Below, piece after piece: positions 26,761 through 34,980 of a DNA stretch of 64,000 nucleotides (its first letter is position 1; each line of letters opens with the position of its first letter). Location: the NCBI GenBank assembly GCA_017429475.1, contig JAFROX010000006.1, positions 314,008 to 378,007 on the forward strand, read 5' to 3'. This DNA comes from Bacteroidales bacterium (lineage in GTDB: Bacteria > Bacteroidota > Bacteroidia > Bacteroidales > UBA932). The notes beneath the pieces were generated by a model. It was not told the origin of the DNA, ran no database searches, and saw only the letters and a list, made by a program, of their open reading frames with translations. A program made the position numbers and the translations under genes.

Positions 26761-26958
26761 TGGCAGGTCTTCTGGCTTTCCCTTGTCCGCCCCGCCTTCC
26801 CGGGCACTGCAACGTGCAACTCCGAACAGACGGATGAAACGTTGCGCCCAGTGGCGTTTTGGAGGCAGACCCTTGTGAGGGATCACAGCTGCAGGCACAG
26901 CCCCGGTCTTTCACCGGGTTCCCTTGCACCGCTTCGGCAGCAAATGCCGACGGTTACC
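26761..26958 (-). promoter_or_regulatory. Cobalamin riboswitch upstream of the receptor-cbiK operon
   Basis: Read on the minus strand the aptamer contains, in order, CAAGGGAACCCGGTGAAAGA, GCTGTGCCTGCAGCTGTGAT, GCCACTG (plus positions 26849-26855), CCGGGAAGGC and the B12 box GCCAGAAGACCTGCC (plus 26762-26776). All the conserved elements of the cobalamin class are present. The distance from B12 box to ATG is about 45 bases, as in the first riboswitch, and no terminator is seen, so translational control is likely. Edges are approximate. Confidence 0.95.
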
Positions 26959-26968
26959 AAAACTGCCG

Positions 26969-26976
26969 CGAAGGTA
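26969..26976 (-). promoter_or_regulatory. Probable -7 box for the second riboswitch operon
   Basis: The minus strand reads TACCTTCG, one mismatch from TAnnTTTG, about 10 bases before the aptamer. The first riboswitch has TATATTCG at the matching place (16853-16860), with the same TTCG ending. Confidence 0.4.
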
Positions 26977-26997
26977 ACATATTTTTCCATCTTTTCT

Positions 26998-27005
26998 TAT
27001 TTTTG
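26998..27005 (+). promoter_or_regulatory. -7 box for the lipoprotein gene
   Basis: TATTTTTG is an exact -7 box 22 bases before the TTG start at 27028. It is divergent from the riboswitch promoter, about 20 bases away. Confidence 0.5.
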
Positions 27006-27027
27006 CGGCCGTTATTTATTCCACACT

Positions 27028-28326
27028 TTGAAAACACGTTTCGTCATATTTTTGTCTATAGCAGTATTGCTGCTTTCGGGTGCATCCTGCGATCCTGTTC
27101 CGGCGCCGGAGCCTCCGGAACCGGTAGTTTCTTCCCTTACTTTCGACCTTTATGTCTGTGCGGTGAAGCACGGCGGGATGGGACAGAACAAGAACGGTAC
27201 TTATGTGCGCAGCGTCGAATCTCTCGATGCAGACCAGCCTATGGTAGAATTCACAGGGAGAGGTCTTGACATCACCCAGAAGTTCACGATGGAGAGCATC
27301 ACCCGCGGCAAGTATTATTACCAGGTGCCGCAGGAGGGAGGCGACCGTTTCGTGAAGTTCCATATAGAGCGCAACGAAGCAGGAGAGGAGTTCATTCCAG
27401 AGCCGCTTGATGCCGAGGTTCCGTTCAAGTCCAATACATATTACGCCCGCAAGTACACCCACGCCTGGCTCGATGACGGAGCCACCCTGCTTGTGCTCGG
27501 AACGGATTCGGCACACAAGGAAATATGCTGGACCAAGCTCCGCGAGAGCGACCTTTCCATCCTGAGCGAAGGAAAGCTTGCTCTGACTCTCCCCGAGGGA
27601 TTCACGATGTTCTCGACGTCCGGCCTGCTGACAGTACGCCCTACCGACGGCACTCTTTTCTACATCTATTATGTCAAGGACAATGATTCATCGCGCAAGC
27701 CAGTTACGCACATCGCGGTTCTGGACCCAGCCAATATGAATGTGGTTTCAGACGCTCCCGTGTCAGAGGGTGTTATGGAAGAGCCGGTGACTGCAGCATA
27801 CGGCGAACTCCTGCGCAACATAATAGCCTATGATGAATACGGCACAATGTATGTCGCCGGTCTTTGCACATACGACGGCGTGAAGCTCGGAGTGATGCGC
27901 CGTCTCCTCCCGAACGCATATCAGTTCGATCCTTCCTGGAACGGTTTTCCCAGCCCCGAGGGCAGGCTGCTTACCCTGCAATATGTCGGGAACGGAAGAA
28001 TGCTGGCATATTCCCGCGACGAGAAGCTCGGCACAAAGATCGACAGCCGCAGCCATTTCTACAGCATCATATATCTTAACACCGGCCAGAGGGAGCGAGT
28101 GAGCTGTAACGGCGTTCCCCTGCGCTATTGCAGCGGCGGCTATTCTCAGCGCAGCGCAGTGGTCGACGGTAAGGCATATATCGGAGTGACTGAAGGAGAC
28201 GGAGAGGACGACTATCCTATGGTATATATCTATGACTCCGCCACGGACGTCGTAATACCCGGCGTACGCCTTTCAAAAGGCTTTTGCTTTGACGTTATCA
28301 GGGCAATGCGCGAAATCAAGGACTAG
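27028..28326 (+). CDS. Lipoprotein of propeller type (DUF4374-like), unknown ligand
   Basis: The 432-residue product probably starts with TTG at 27028. It is followed at once by a lipoprotein signal (KTRFVIFLSIAVLLL, lipobox SGASC, Cys22) that no nearby ATG could supply. The mature part is rich in repeated beta-strand units with turns such as WLDDGATLLVLGT, TLFYIYYV and GTMYVAGL. These suggest a beta-propeller, and from memory resemble DUF4374 surface lipoproteins. It is a single gene divergent from the riboswitch receptor operon and convergent with cbiB. A role as a surface corrinoid- or metal-binding partner, like BtuG in Bacteroides, is only a guess from position. Confidence 0.7.
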   Translation: MKTRFVIFLSIAVLLLSGASCDPVPAPEPPEPVVSSLTFDLYVCAVKHGGMGQNKNGTYVRSVESLDADQPMVEFTGRGLDITQKFTMESITRGKYYYQVPQEGGDRFVKFHIERNEAGEEFIPEPLDAEVPFKSNTYYARKYTHAWLDDGATLLVLGTDSAHKEICWTKLRESDLSILSEGKLALTLPEGFTMFSTSGLLTVRPTDGTLFYIYYVKDNDSSRKPVTHIAVLDPANMNVVSDAPVSEGVMEEPVTAAYGELLRNIIAYDEYGTMYVAGLCTYDGVKLGVMRRLLPNAYQFDPSWNGFPSPEGRLLTLQYVGNGRMLAYSRDEKLGTKIDSRSHFYSIIYLNTGQRERVSCNGVPLRYCSGGYSQRSAVVDGKAYIGVTEGDGEDDYPMVYIYDSATDVVIPGVRLSKGFCFDVIRAMREIKD

Positions 28327-29270
28327 CAGGCAATCAGAGCCCGCAATACGACTGCGATCAATATCATAATGGCCTCGGCTATGCGATTTACTCGTATGGC
28401 GCGCTGCATGTCGTCCGTCGTCAGGGGGCGGTCGTTGCTGCCTATGAACGGCTTCACCACTTCCTCGCCGAAATAGTCGTGCGGACCTCCGAAACGGCAG
28501 TCCAGTATGCCTGCGAGGGCTGCTTCGGGCCAGCCGGAATTGGGGCTGAGATGCTGCGGGCCATATTTCCTGACGAAAGGCAGCAACCGCGGCTTTCCTG
28601 CCGCCAGAAGCATCAGCAGGGCGGTCAGCCTTGAGGGAATCCAGTTGGCCACATCGTCGGTTTTCGCTGCAAAGCGTCCGAACTCCAGATACCGCTCGTT
28701 CCGATATCCGACCATTGAATCGAGGGTATTCACCATTTTGTATGCCACCATTCCGGGGACGCCAAGCAGGGCTAGCCAGAACAGGGGAGCGATGACTCCG
28801 TCGCTCAGGTTCTCCGCCAGGGTCTCAAGGGCGGCGGTTCGTATTTCCTGCTCTGAGAGATTCGCTGTGTCGCGGCCTACGATGCGGGCAACCTGTGTGC
28901 GGCCTTCCTCGAGGGAGCGGTCCACGGCTCGGAATACTTCCCGCACTTCGCGTATGAGGGTGGTGCCGGCAAGGCAGTAGAAAACCAGGATGCCTTCGGC
29001 GACATATAGCAGGATGTGACCGAAGCCAAGCCGTTCCGACAGTACTCGCAATCCAATGAGCAGGCAGAGAGTCAGGATGAATGCTCCTGCAATCAGGACC
29101 ACGGCAAGAATGGCGCCTTTGCGGCGTCGGTTGTCTCCTTTGTTCCAGCGTCTCTCGCCTGCGGCTATAAGTTTGCCGAAACCCACGACAGGGTGCGGCA
29201 GCCAGGACGGGTCTCCGACAAGCAGGTCGAGCAGCCAGCCGCTCAGCAGTGCTATGATGTGGCCCGTCAT
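28323..29270 (-). CDS. cbiB: Adenosylcobinamide-phosphate synthase
   Basis: The 315-residue membrane protein attaches the aminopropanol arm to adenosylcobyric acid. It has several hydrophobic spans and family motifs LLDLLVGDPSWLPHPVVGFG near 14-33, ENLSDGVIAPLFW near 159-171 and NTLDSMVGYRNERY near 186-199. The ATG at 29270 overlaps the upstream stop (ATGA), as do the other joints in this operon, so I prefer it to the in-frame ATG at 29288. It is the last gene of pduO-cobQ-cobD-cbiB. Confidence 0.93.
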   Translation of the reverse strand: MTGHIIALLSGWLLDLLVGDPSWLPHPVVGFGKLIAAGERRWNKGDNRRRKGAILAVVLIAGAFILTLCLLIGLRVLSERLGFGHILLYVAEGILVFYCLAGTTLIREVREVFRAVDRSLEEGRTQVARIVGRDTANLSEQEIRTAALETLAENLSDGVIAPLFWLALLGVPGMVAYKMVNTLDSMVGYRNERYLEFGRFAAKTDDVANWIPSRLTALLMLLAAGKPRLLPFVRKYGPQHLSPNSGWPEAALAGILDCRFGGPHDYFGEEVVKPFIGSNDRPLTTDDMQRAIRVNRIAEAIMILIAVVLRALIAC

Positions 29271-30271
29271 TGCTGCAACTGTTGCCATTCCCTGATGGCG
29301 TCTACAAGCATATCATTCTCTTCAGGAGTCTGGGCGGCTATGCGGAAACATCCCTCGTCGAGTTCCTTGAAGTTTGATGCATCGCGTATGAGCAGGCCTC
29401 TTTCGCAGGCCAGCCAGTCTTTGAGCAGTGCTGCGCGTCCTTTCTGCATACGGCAGAGCATAAAGTGTGTCTGGGTAGGGTCGACGTTGATGTCAGGGAT
29501 GCCGTTGAGGGCGTCGCGCAATCTTTGAGCCTCGGAAAGGAGCGCGTCAAGGTCTATCGGAGCCGTGTCGGGACGCTCAGCCAGATACAGCCCGGCTTCC
29601 ACTGCCAGTGCATTTACCGACCAGGGCATACGCACGGCTCTCAACTTGTCGAGAAGTTCTGTATTGCCGGTGACATAACCGAGCCTGAGCCCGGGCATCG
29701 CATAGCGCTTGGTCATAGAGTGCAACTGCAGAACGTTAGGATAACGCAGAGCTTCGGCGGGCGAGAGCAGCGGTTCACGCGTGAAAAAACCGTAGGACTG
29801 GTCTATCACGAATATAGTGATCGGGTGAGCCTTTATTAGAGATATCACGGCTTCCTTCGGCATTACATAACCGTCCGGATTATTGGGATTGCAGAACCAA
29901 AACAGATCCGCCCGGGAAAAATCCGTCTCCTCTACGGTGTGTCCGTGAAGATTGCAGGCATCTTCATATTCGCTGAAAGTAGGCTGAAGGATGGCGCTGC
30001 GGCTTCCGCTGAACGCCAAGGCAATAAGGTAGATGGCTTCGGTAGCGCCGGCAGTGACGCAGACGGAGCTCGCGTCGATGCCGAGCCTTTTCGCCAGCGC
30101 AGCCTCAAGTCTGTAAGGCTCCGGCTCCGGATAGTTGCCTATTACGTCAATATGCGAGGCCAGATGCTCCTTCAGTTGCGAGAGGTCCACGTGGCTGTAG
30201 ACATTCGAGCTGAAATTGGCCCGAATCGGCCGGTCGAACCGGAATGCATCGTCTCCGTGTCCCAGTATCAT
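29267..30271 (-). CDS. cobD: L-threonine-O-3-phosphate decarboxylase (CobD, Salmonella naming)
   Basis: The 334-residue PLP enzyme of the histidinol-phosphate aminotransferase fold makes (R)-1-aminopropan-2-ol phosphate for the nucleotide-loop arm. Features are NYPEPEPYRLEAALAKRLG near 46-64, CNPNNPDGYVM near 127-137, DQSYGFF near 157-163 and the PLP Lys188 in SMTKRYAMPGLRLGY. The start at 30271 overlaps the cobQ stop (ATGA). The threonine kinase that would supply the substrate (PduX-like) is not in the window. An aminotransferase role is possible by fold, but the place between cobQ and cbiB argues for the decarboxylase. Confidence 0.88.
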   Translation of the reverse strand: MILGHGDDAFRFDRPIRANFSSNVYSHVDLSQLKEHLASHIDVIGNYPEPEPYRLEAALAKRLGIDASSVCVTAGATEAIYLIALAFSGSRSAILQPTFSEYEDACNLHGHTVEETDFSRADLFWFCNPNNPDGYVMPKEAVISLIKAHPITIFVIDQSYGFFTREPLLSPAEALRYPNVLQLHSMTKRYAMPGLRLGYVTGNTELLDKLRAVRMPWSVNALAVEAGLYLAERPDTAPIDLDALLSEAQRLRDALNGIPDINVDPTQTHFMLCRMQKGRAALLKDWLACERGLLIRDASNFKELDEGCFRIAAQTPEENDMLVDAIREWQQLQQ

Positions 30272-31764
30272 CGTTTTCCTTTCAGAATATCGTATAGAAG
30301 CGGCATATCCACATACTTGCGAACGTGGTCTGCCAGCCTGTCGTATTGAGTTTCCTTGAATGCGTGGTAGTCGAACCTCTCGGCACCTTCTGCAAGTTTG
30401 TCGCTGTGTGGAGCGAGGAGGGTATCGATGAAAGCCGGATTGTCGAGAATGCCGTGAATATAAGTTCCCATACACTTGCCGTCGACGATGCATCCTTCGG
30501 CTCTCCCGTCTTCCATCCGGTTGAGTGGGGAGAAGGAACTGCCTTCGGCAGGAGTTGTGCTGCCCATATGGATCTCATAACCCTCCATAGTATCTCCCGC
30601 TCCGTCGGCAGCGGTGAAACGCACCTGCCGTGTGACTTTCTCTCCCAGCATCTCCGTGACCGTGGGCAGCAGGCCCAGCCCGGGCATCGCCTCTATGTCG
30701 CCTTCCACGTGGTGGGGATCGCGGATCTGCATACCCATCATCTGGTATCCGCCGCAGATGCCGAGGATCGTGGCTCCTTCGCGCCGTGCGCGCAGGATAG
30801 CCTGGGCGGCACCGTTCCGTCTCAGTTCATATAGGTCGTCGAGCGTGCTCTTGCTTCCGGGGAGAATGATGATGTCGGCCTTGGCCAGCTCGTCGACGTT
30901 GTTGGTATAGAACAAATGGACGCGCGGGTCGCGCTCCAGCGAGTCGAAGTCCGTGAAATTGCTGATGTGGCGCAGCAGCACCACCGCTATGTTGATTTTT
31001 CCGCGCTGTGCAGCGGCTGACTTGGCGGCAAGGTCCACCGAGTCTTCCTCCTCGATATGAATGTCGTTGAAGTAGGGGACTACGCCTAGCACCGGTATTC
31101 CGCAGAGCTCCTCCAGCATCCTGCGTCCTTCTTCGAAGAGCCTCAGGTCGCCGCGGAACTTGTTGATGAGGATGCCCTTGACATATTTGCGCTCTTCGGG
31201 CTTGAGCAGCATTACCGAGCCATAGACGCTGGCGAAAACGCCTCCGCGGTCGATGTCTCCGACGAGTATGATGTCAGCATCTGCGTGCATCGCCATCGGC
31301 ACGTTCACAAGGTCGGAGTCCCGCAGGTTTATCTCGGCAAGAGAGCCTGCACCTTCCATCACTATAGGATTGTAACGGGCTGCGAGCCTGTCATAGGCGG
31401 CATAGACCGCCTCACGCAGTTCCTCGCGTCCCTCCTTGCGGAAATAGTCGTAGGCATCGCGGTTGCCTATTGGCTTTCCGTTCAGTACGACCTGGGATGT
31501 ATGGTCGCTCTGGGGTTTGAGAAGCAGCGGGTTCATATCGGTATGGCAGGGGAGCCCGGCCGCTTCGGCCTGGACTGCCTGAGCTCGGCCTATCTCCAGC
31601 CCTTCGGGTGTCGCAAATGAGTTCAGGGCCATATTCTGTGCCTTGAAAGGTGCGGGCGCGTAGCCGTCCTGCAGGAAAATGCGGCACAGTGCCGTGGCGA
31701 GGACACTTTTGCCCACGTCGCTGCCGGTTCCGGCAAGCATCACGGGATGGAGACTGCCTGTCAT
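30268..31764 (-). CDS. cobQ: Cobyric acid synthase
   Basis: The 498-residue enzyme (CbiP in anaerobic naming) amidates carboxylates b, d, e and g of adenosylcobyrinate a,c-diamide. The N-terminal synthetase domain has P-loop GTGSDVGKS at 12-20, FKAQNMALNS near 37-46 and EGAGSLAEINLR near 127-138. The C-terminal glutamine amidotransferase has nucleophile Cys337 in LGICGGYQMMG and His in YIHGI. The ATG at 31764 overlaps the upstream stop (ATGA) and fits the family length. Confidence 0.95.
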   Translation of the reverse strand: MTGSLHPVMLAGTGSDVGKSVLATALCRIFLQDGYAPAPFKAQNMALNSFATPEGLEIGRAQAVQAEAAGLPCHTDMNPLLLKPQSDHTSQVVLNGKPIGNRDAYDYFRKEGREELREAVYAAYDRLAARYNPIVMEGAGSLAEINLRDSDLVNVPMAMHADADIILVGDIDRGGVFASVYGSVMLLKPEERKYVKGILINKFRGDLRLFEEGRRMLEELCGIPVLGVVPYFNDIHIEEEDSVDLAAKSAAAQRGKINIAVVLLRHISNFTDFDSLERDPRVHLFYTNNVDELAKADIIILPGSKSTLDDLYELRRNGAAQAILRARREGATILGICGGYQMMGMQIRDPHHVEGDIEAMPGLGLLPTVTEMLGEKVTRQVRFTAADGAGDTMEGYEIHMGSTTPAEGSSFSPLNRMEDGRAEGCIVDGKCMGTYIHGILDNPAFIDTLLAPHSDKLAEGAERFDYHAFKETQYDRLADHVRKYVDMPLLYDILKGKR

Positions 31765-32333
31765 CGCCTGTTTTTGTAAGCGAATGCTTTCCAACGCTCC
31801 TCCGGCCAGTCCTGGCGTGCCAGTTCGCAGCGTGCCATAACGAAAAACAGGTCGGAAAGCCTGTTGACATATATCAGTATTTCCTCGGGAACCGGATCCT
31901 GACGGTTGAGAGTCCAAAGTCTTCTTTCTGCGCGGCGGCAGATGGCCCTTGCCATTTGCAGCTGGGCGGCGATAGGAGTGCCTCCTGGCAGCAGGAAATG
32001 CAGCCCGGGACCGGATTCTTCAGTCAGGCTGTCGATGGTGGTCTCACAGTCAGCCACAAGGTTTTCGGGAAGATCGTTTGGATTCTTTTCGCGTTCTGCA
32101 TCCGGAGTGGCGACAAGGCTCATCACTGTCATCAGGTTTGCCTGAATACCGTGGAGTATTCCGTCCCATTCGGGAACGCAGCAGGAGAGGGTGCTGCGAA
32201 CCACGCCTATCTGGCAGTTCAGCTCGTCCAGGTCGCCGTTGGCTTCGATGCGGATGTCGTCTTTGGGCACCCGTTTCCCGCCGTGGATTCCCGTAGTGCC
32301 TTTGTCTCCGGTTTTTGTATATATCCTGTTCAT
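31761..32333 (-). CDS. pduO: PduO-type corrinoid adenosyltransferase
   Basis: The 190-residue four-helix-bundle protein transfers the adenosyl group of ATP to the cobalt of cob(I)alamin or a precursor. The ATP-binding N-terminus IYTKTGDKGTTGIHGGKRV is at 4-22. ARAICRRAERRLW near 128-140 and LIYVNRLSDLFFVMAR near 152-167 are also family signatures. It opens the pduO-cobQ-cobD-cbiB operon, with a promoter 24 bases upstream and no riboswitch. PduO and CobO types are unrelated; this one is PduO. Confidence 0.94.
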   Translation of the reverse strand: MNRIYTKTGDKGTTGIHGGKRVPKDDIRIEANGDLDELNCQIGVVRSTLSCCVPEWDGILHGIQANLMTVMSLVATPDAEREKNPNDLPENLVADCETTIDSLTEESGPGLHFLLPGGTPIAAQLQMARAICRRAERRLWTLNRQDPVPEEILIYVNRLSDLFFVMARCELARQDWPEERWKAFAYKNRR

Positions 32334-32356
32334 AATAGTCTTGTATCAGTGGTTAG

Positions 32357-32364
32357 CAAAGTTA
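32357..32364 (-). promoter_or_regulatory. -7 box for pduO-cobQ-cobD-cbiB
   Basis: The minus strand reads TAACTTTG, an exact -7 match, 23 bases before the pduO ATG. TTTA lies 20 bases upstream as a near -33 element. Confidence 0.6.
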
Positions 32365-32376
32365 ATCAATCTTCAG

Positions 32377-32384
32377 TATATTTG
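32377..32384 (+). promoter_or_regulatory. -7 box for the corrin ring operon
   Basis: TATATTTG is an exact -7 match that ends 6 bases before the cobJ::cbiC ATG. The predicted leader is only a few bases. The whole divergent gap is 57 bases, too small for a cobalamin riboswitch on either strand. Confidence 0.6.
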
Positions 32385-32390
32385 TAAACT

Positions 32391-33800
32391 ATGAGCAAGC
32401 CCAGAATCATTGTTGCCGGAATAGGCCCAGGAAGCGCTTCGGAGGTGACTCCTGCTGTGCTTGAGGCTGTCAGGCAGTCCGATGTCATAATCGGATATAA
32501 ATATTATTTCCAGTTTATCGAGCCGTATCTTAAGCCGGGCACTCCCTGCATAGACACGGGTATGAAGAAAGAACGCGAAAGGGCCGAAGAGGCATTCGTT
32601 CAGGCTGGACAAGGGAAAACCGTGTGCGTGATCAGTTCCGGCGATGCCGGCATTTACGGTATGGCACCGCTGATTTGGGAGATGAAGCGTGAACGGGGCA
32701 GCGATGTCGAGATTGAAGTCCTTCCCGGCATCAGCGCCTTCCAGAAGGCAGCGTCTCTGCTAGGGGCTCCGATAGGCCACGACCTATGCATCATCTCTCT
32801 GTCCGACCTGATGACTCCTTGGGAGAAGATCGAACGCCGCATCTTCGCGGCAGCCGTGGGAGATTTCATAACTGCGGTCTACAATCCCCGCAGCCACGGC
32901 CGTTACTGGCAGCTCTACCGTCTCCAGGAGATATTCCTGAAGCACCGCGATCCTTCGACCCCTGTCGGCTTCGTACGCCAGGCCGGCCGCGAAGACCAGC
33001 AGGTCACGCTCACAACCCTGGGCGAGTTTGATCCGGTGCAGGTGGATATGTTCACGGTTGTGATTATTGGCAATTCCCAGTCGTATGTCTATGACGGCAA
33101 GTTCATTACACCCCGCGGCTACTACAGGGAGAAGGATGACAAGAATGCGAAAGGCATAGGACAGGAGATAATGATAGAGAGTTTCCGCACGATAGAAAAG
33201 GAAATGCACGATCCCGACATTCCGCTTGGCCGCAAGTGGGCTCTGTTGCACGCCATCCATACCACAGCCGACTTCGAGATGGAACGTATCCTGAAGGTTG
33301 ACGACGGAGCTGTGGAGAAACTATATGCGGGCTTTGCCGAAGGCCGCATCAAGACCATAGTCACAGATGTGACGATGGCCGCTGCAGGTATCCGCAAAGG
33401 AGCTTTGGAACGCCTGGGAGTTGAGGTGAAATGCTACCTGTCCGACCCCCGCACTGCCGAGCTTGCCGCAGAAAAAGGCATCACCCGCACCCAGGCCGGC
33501 ATAAGACTGGCCGTGGAGGAACATCCGGATGCGCTGTTCGCATTCGGCAATGCGCCTACCGCGCTGATGGAACTCTGCGAACTCATTCGCAAAGGCTCGG
33601 CAACCCCTGCAGGCATCATCGCCGCTCCGGTGGGTTTCGTCCACGTACGCGAGAGCAAGCATATGGTCAAGCCATTCAAGGATATTCCCAAGATAATTGT
33701 GGAAGGACGCAAGGGAGGCAGCAACCTGGCCGCCACACTGGTCAACTCCATTCTCTGCTTTAACGATGCAGCCCAATTAAAACCCGGTCGCGATGTCTAG
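32391..33800 (+). CDS. cobJ: CobJ/CbiH-CbiC fusion: C17-methyltransferase and precorrin-8 methylmutase
   Basis: One 469-residue chain carries two corrin ring enzymes. Residues 1 to about 240 are the SAM-dependent C17 methyltransferase that contracts the ring, with GIGPGSASEVTPA near 10-22, SSGDAGIYGMA near 82-92 and YNPRSHGR near 164-171. Residues about 260-469 are CbiC/CobH, which moves the C11 methyl to C12; His290 in HAIHTTADFE is the likely catalytic residue. The fusion is, from memory, common in Bacteroidota. The gene opens the plus-strand ring operon and overlaps cbiET by 8 bases. Confidence 0.92.
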   Translation: MSKPRIIVAGIGPGSASEVTPAVLEAVRQSDVIIGYKYYFQFIEPYLKPGTPCIDTGMKKERERAEEAFVQAGQGKTVCVISSGDAGIYGMAPLIWEMKRERGSDVEIEVLPGISAFQKAASLLGAPIGHDLCIISLSDLMTPWEKIERRIFAAAVGDFITAVYNPRSHGRYWQLYRLQEIFLKHRDPSTPVGFVRQAGREDQQVTLTTLGEFDPVQVDMFTVVIIGNSQSYVYDGKFITPRGYYREKDDKNAKGIGQEIMIESFRTIEKEMHDPDIPLGRKWALLHAIHTTADFEMERILKVDDGAVEKLYAGFAEGRIKTIVTDVTMAAAGIRKGALERLGVEVKCYLSDPRTAELAAEKGITRTQAGIRLAVEEHPDALFAFGNAPTALMELCELIRKGSATPAGIIAAPVGFVHVRESKHMVKPFKDIPKIIVEGRKGGSNLAATLVNSILCFNDAAQLKPGRDV

Positions 33801-34980
33801 GATGCGCTTCACAGTCATAGGCCTTACGGACGGACGTGAGCCCTGGTTCCCTCCCGAGGTGCAGGCTGCCATTGCTTCAGGACACGTATTTTCCGGAGGC
33901 AGGCGCCACCACGAGATTGTGGCGGATATGCTTCCTGAAGGGGCTCAGTGGATAGACATCACCGTGCCGCTGGAAGCCGTCTTTGAGCAATACCGTGCCT
34001 ATGAAGAGATTGTGGTGTTCGCCTCCGGCGACCCGCTATTCTTCGGTTTCGCAAACACCATACGACGCGAACTGCCGGATGCGGAAGTAACCGTCTACCC
34101 GGCCTTCAATTCTCTGCAGATGCTTGCCCACAGGATGCTGCTGCCATATGCTGATATGCGCACCGTGTCGCTCACCGGCCGTTCCTGGGACGCCTTCGAC
34201 GCTGCGCTCATACGAGGCGAGAAACTGATAGGAGTCCTGACCGACAGGCAGAAGACTCCTGCTGCGATAGCTTCCAGAATGCTGGAATACGGCTACGGCA
34301 ATTACCGTATGACGGTAGGGGAGAATCTTGGCAACAGCGCCGCCGAACGGGTACGCATACTGCCACTTGCAGAAGCTGCAGTTGGAGAATACAGTTCTCC
34401 CAACTGCCTTATTCTGGAACAGATTGCGGCCCGTCCTCATCCATTCGGCATTCCCGAGAGCCAGTTCGAACTGCTCGACGGACGCGTGAACATGATCACC
34501 AAAATGCCGGTGCGGCTGCTGACTCTCAGCCAGATGGACCTTCCTCGACGGACTTCTTTCTGGGACGTGGGTTTCTGCACCGGTTCTGTTTCTATCGAGG
34601 CAAAGCTTCAGTTCCCCCATCTGAAAGTCACTTCGTTCGAGGTCCGCGAGCAGGGCCGTTCCCTGATGGAGAGCAATGCCCGCAAGTTCGGTGCACCGGG
34701 CATAACGGCAATTATCGGTGATTTCCTCGAGGCTGACCTGAGCGCTTATCCTGCCCCTGATGCAGTGTTCATTGGCGGTCACGGAGGGAAACTTGTTGAG
34801 ATGCTGCGCCGCATCGACGAGGTCCTGTTACCAGGTGGAGTCATTGTCTTCAATGCTGTGAGCGAAGAGAGTCAGGCACTCTTCCGCGAAGGAGTGGCTG
34901 CGGTCGGCCGTAAGGTGACCGGCCAGATGCGCGCCGCCATCGACGGGTTCAATCCCATAACAATCTTGAAAGCAGAATGA
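33793..34980 (+). CDS. cbiET: Precorrin-6Y C5,15-methyltransferase, decarboxylating (CbiET/CobL)
   Basis: The 395-residue protein joins CbiE (residues 1 to about 205) and CbiT (about 210-395). Together these methylate C5 and C15 and decarboxylate the C12 acetate. CbiE shows VIGLTDG near 8-14 and FASGDPLFFG near 76-85. CbiT shows the Rossmann SAM loop FWDVGFCTGSVSIEA near 256-270, where GFC replaces the more usual GAG/GCG. It overlaps the genes on both sides, by 8 and 4 bases. Confidence 0.93.
   Translation: MSRMRFTVIGLTDGREPWFPPEVQAAIASGHVFSGGRRHHEIVADMLPEGAQWIDITVPLEAVFEQYRAYEEIVVFASGDPLFFGFANTIRRELPDAEVTVYPAFNSLQMLAHRMLLPYADMRTVSLTGRSWDAFDAALIRGEKLIGVLTDRQKTPAAIASRMLEYGYGNYRMTVGENLGNSAAERVRILPLAEAAVGEYSSPNCLILEQIAARPHPFGIPESQFELLDGRVNMITKMPVRLLTLSQMDLPRRTSFWDVGFCTGSVSIEAKLQFPHLKVTSFEVREQGRSLMESNARKFGAPGITAIIGDFLEADLSAYPAPDAVFIGGHGGKLVEMLRRIDEVLLPGGVIVFNAVSEESQALFREGVAAVGRKVTGQMRAAIDGFNPITILKAE

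Noticed and set aside
26717-26929. N-terminal extension of the second TonB receptor
   Set aside because: The extra codons are the riboswitch leader itself; the signal peptide begins at the ATG at 26716.
26755-27027. Long plus-strand reading frame continuing upstream of the lipoprotein gene
   Set aside because: It runs antisense through the second cobalamin riboswitch; the lipoprotein signal and promoter place the true start at 27028.
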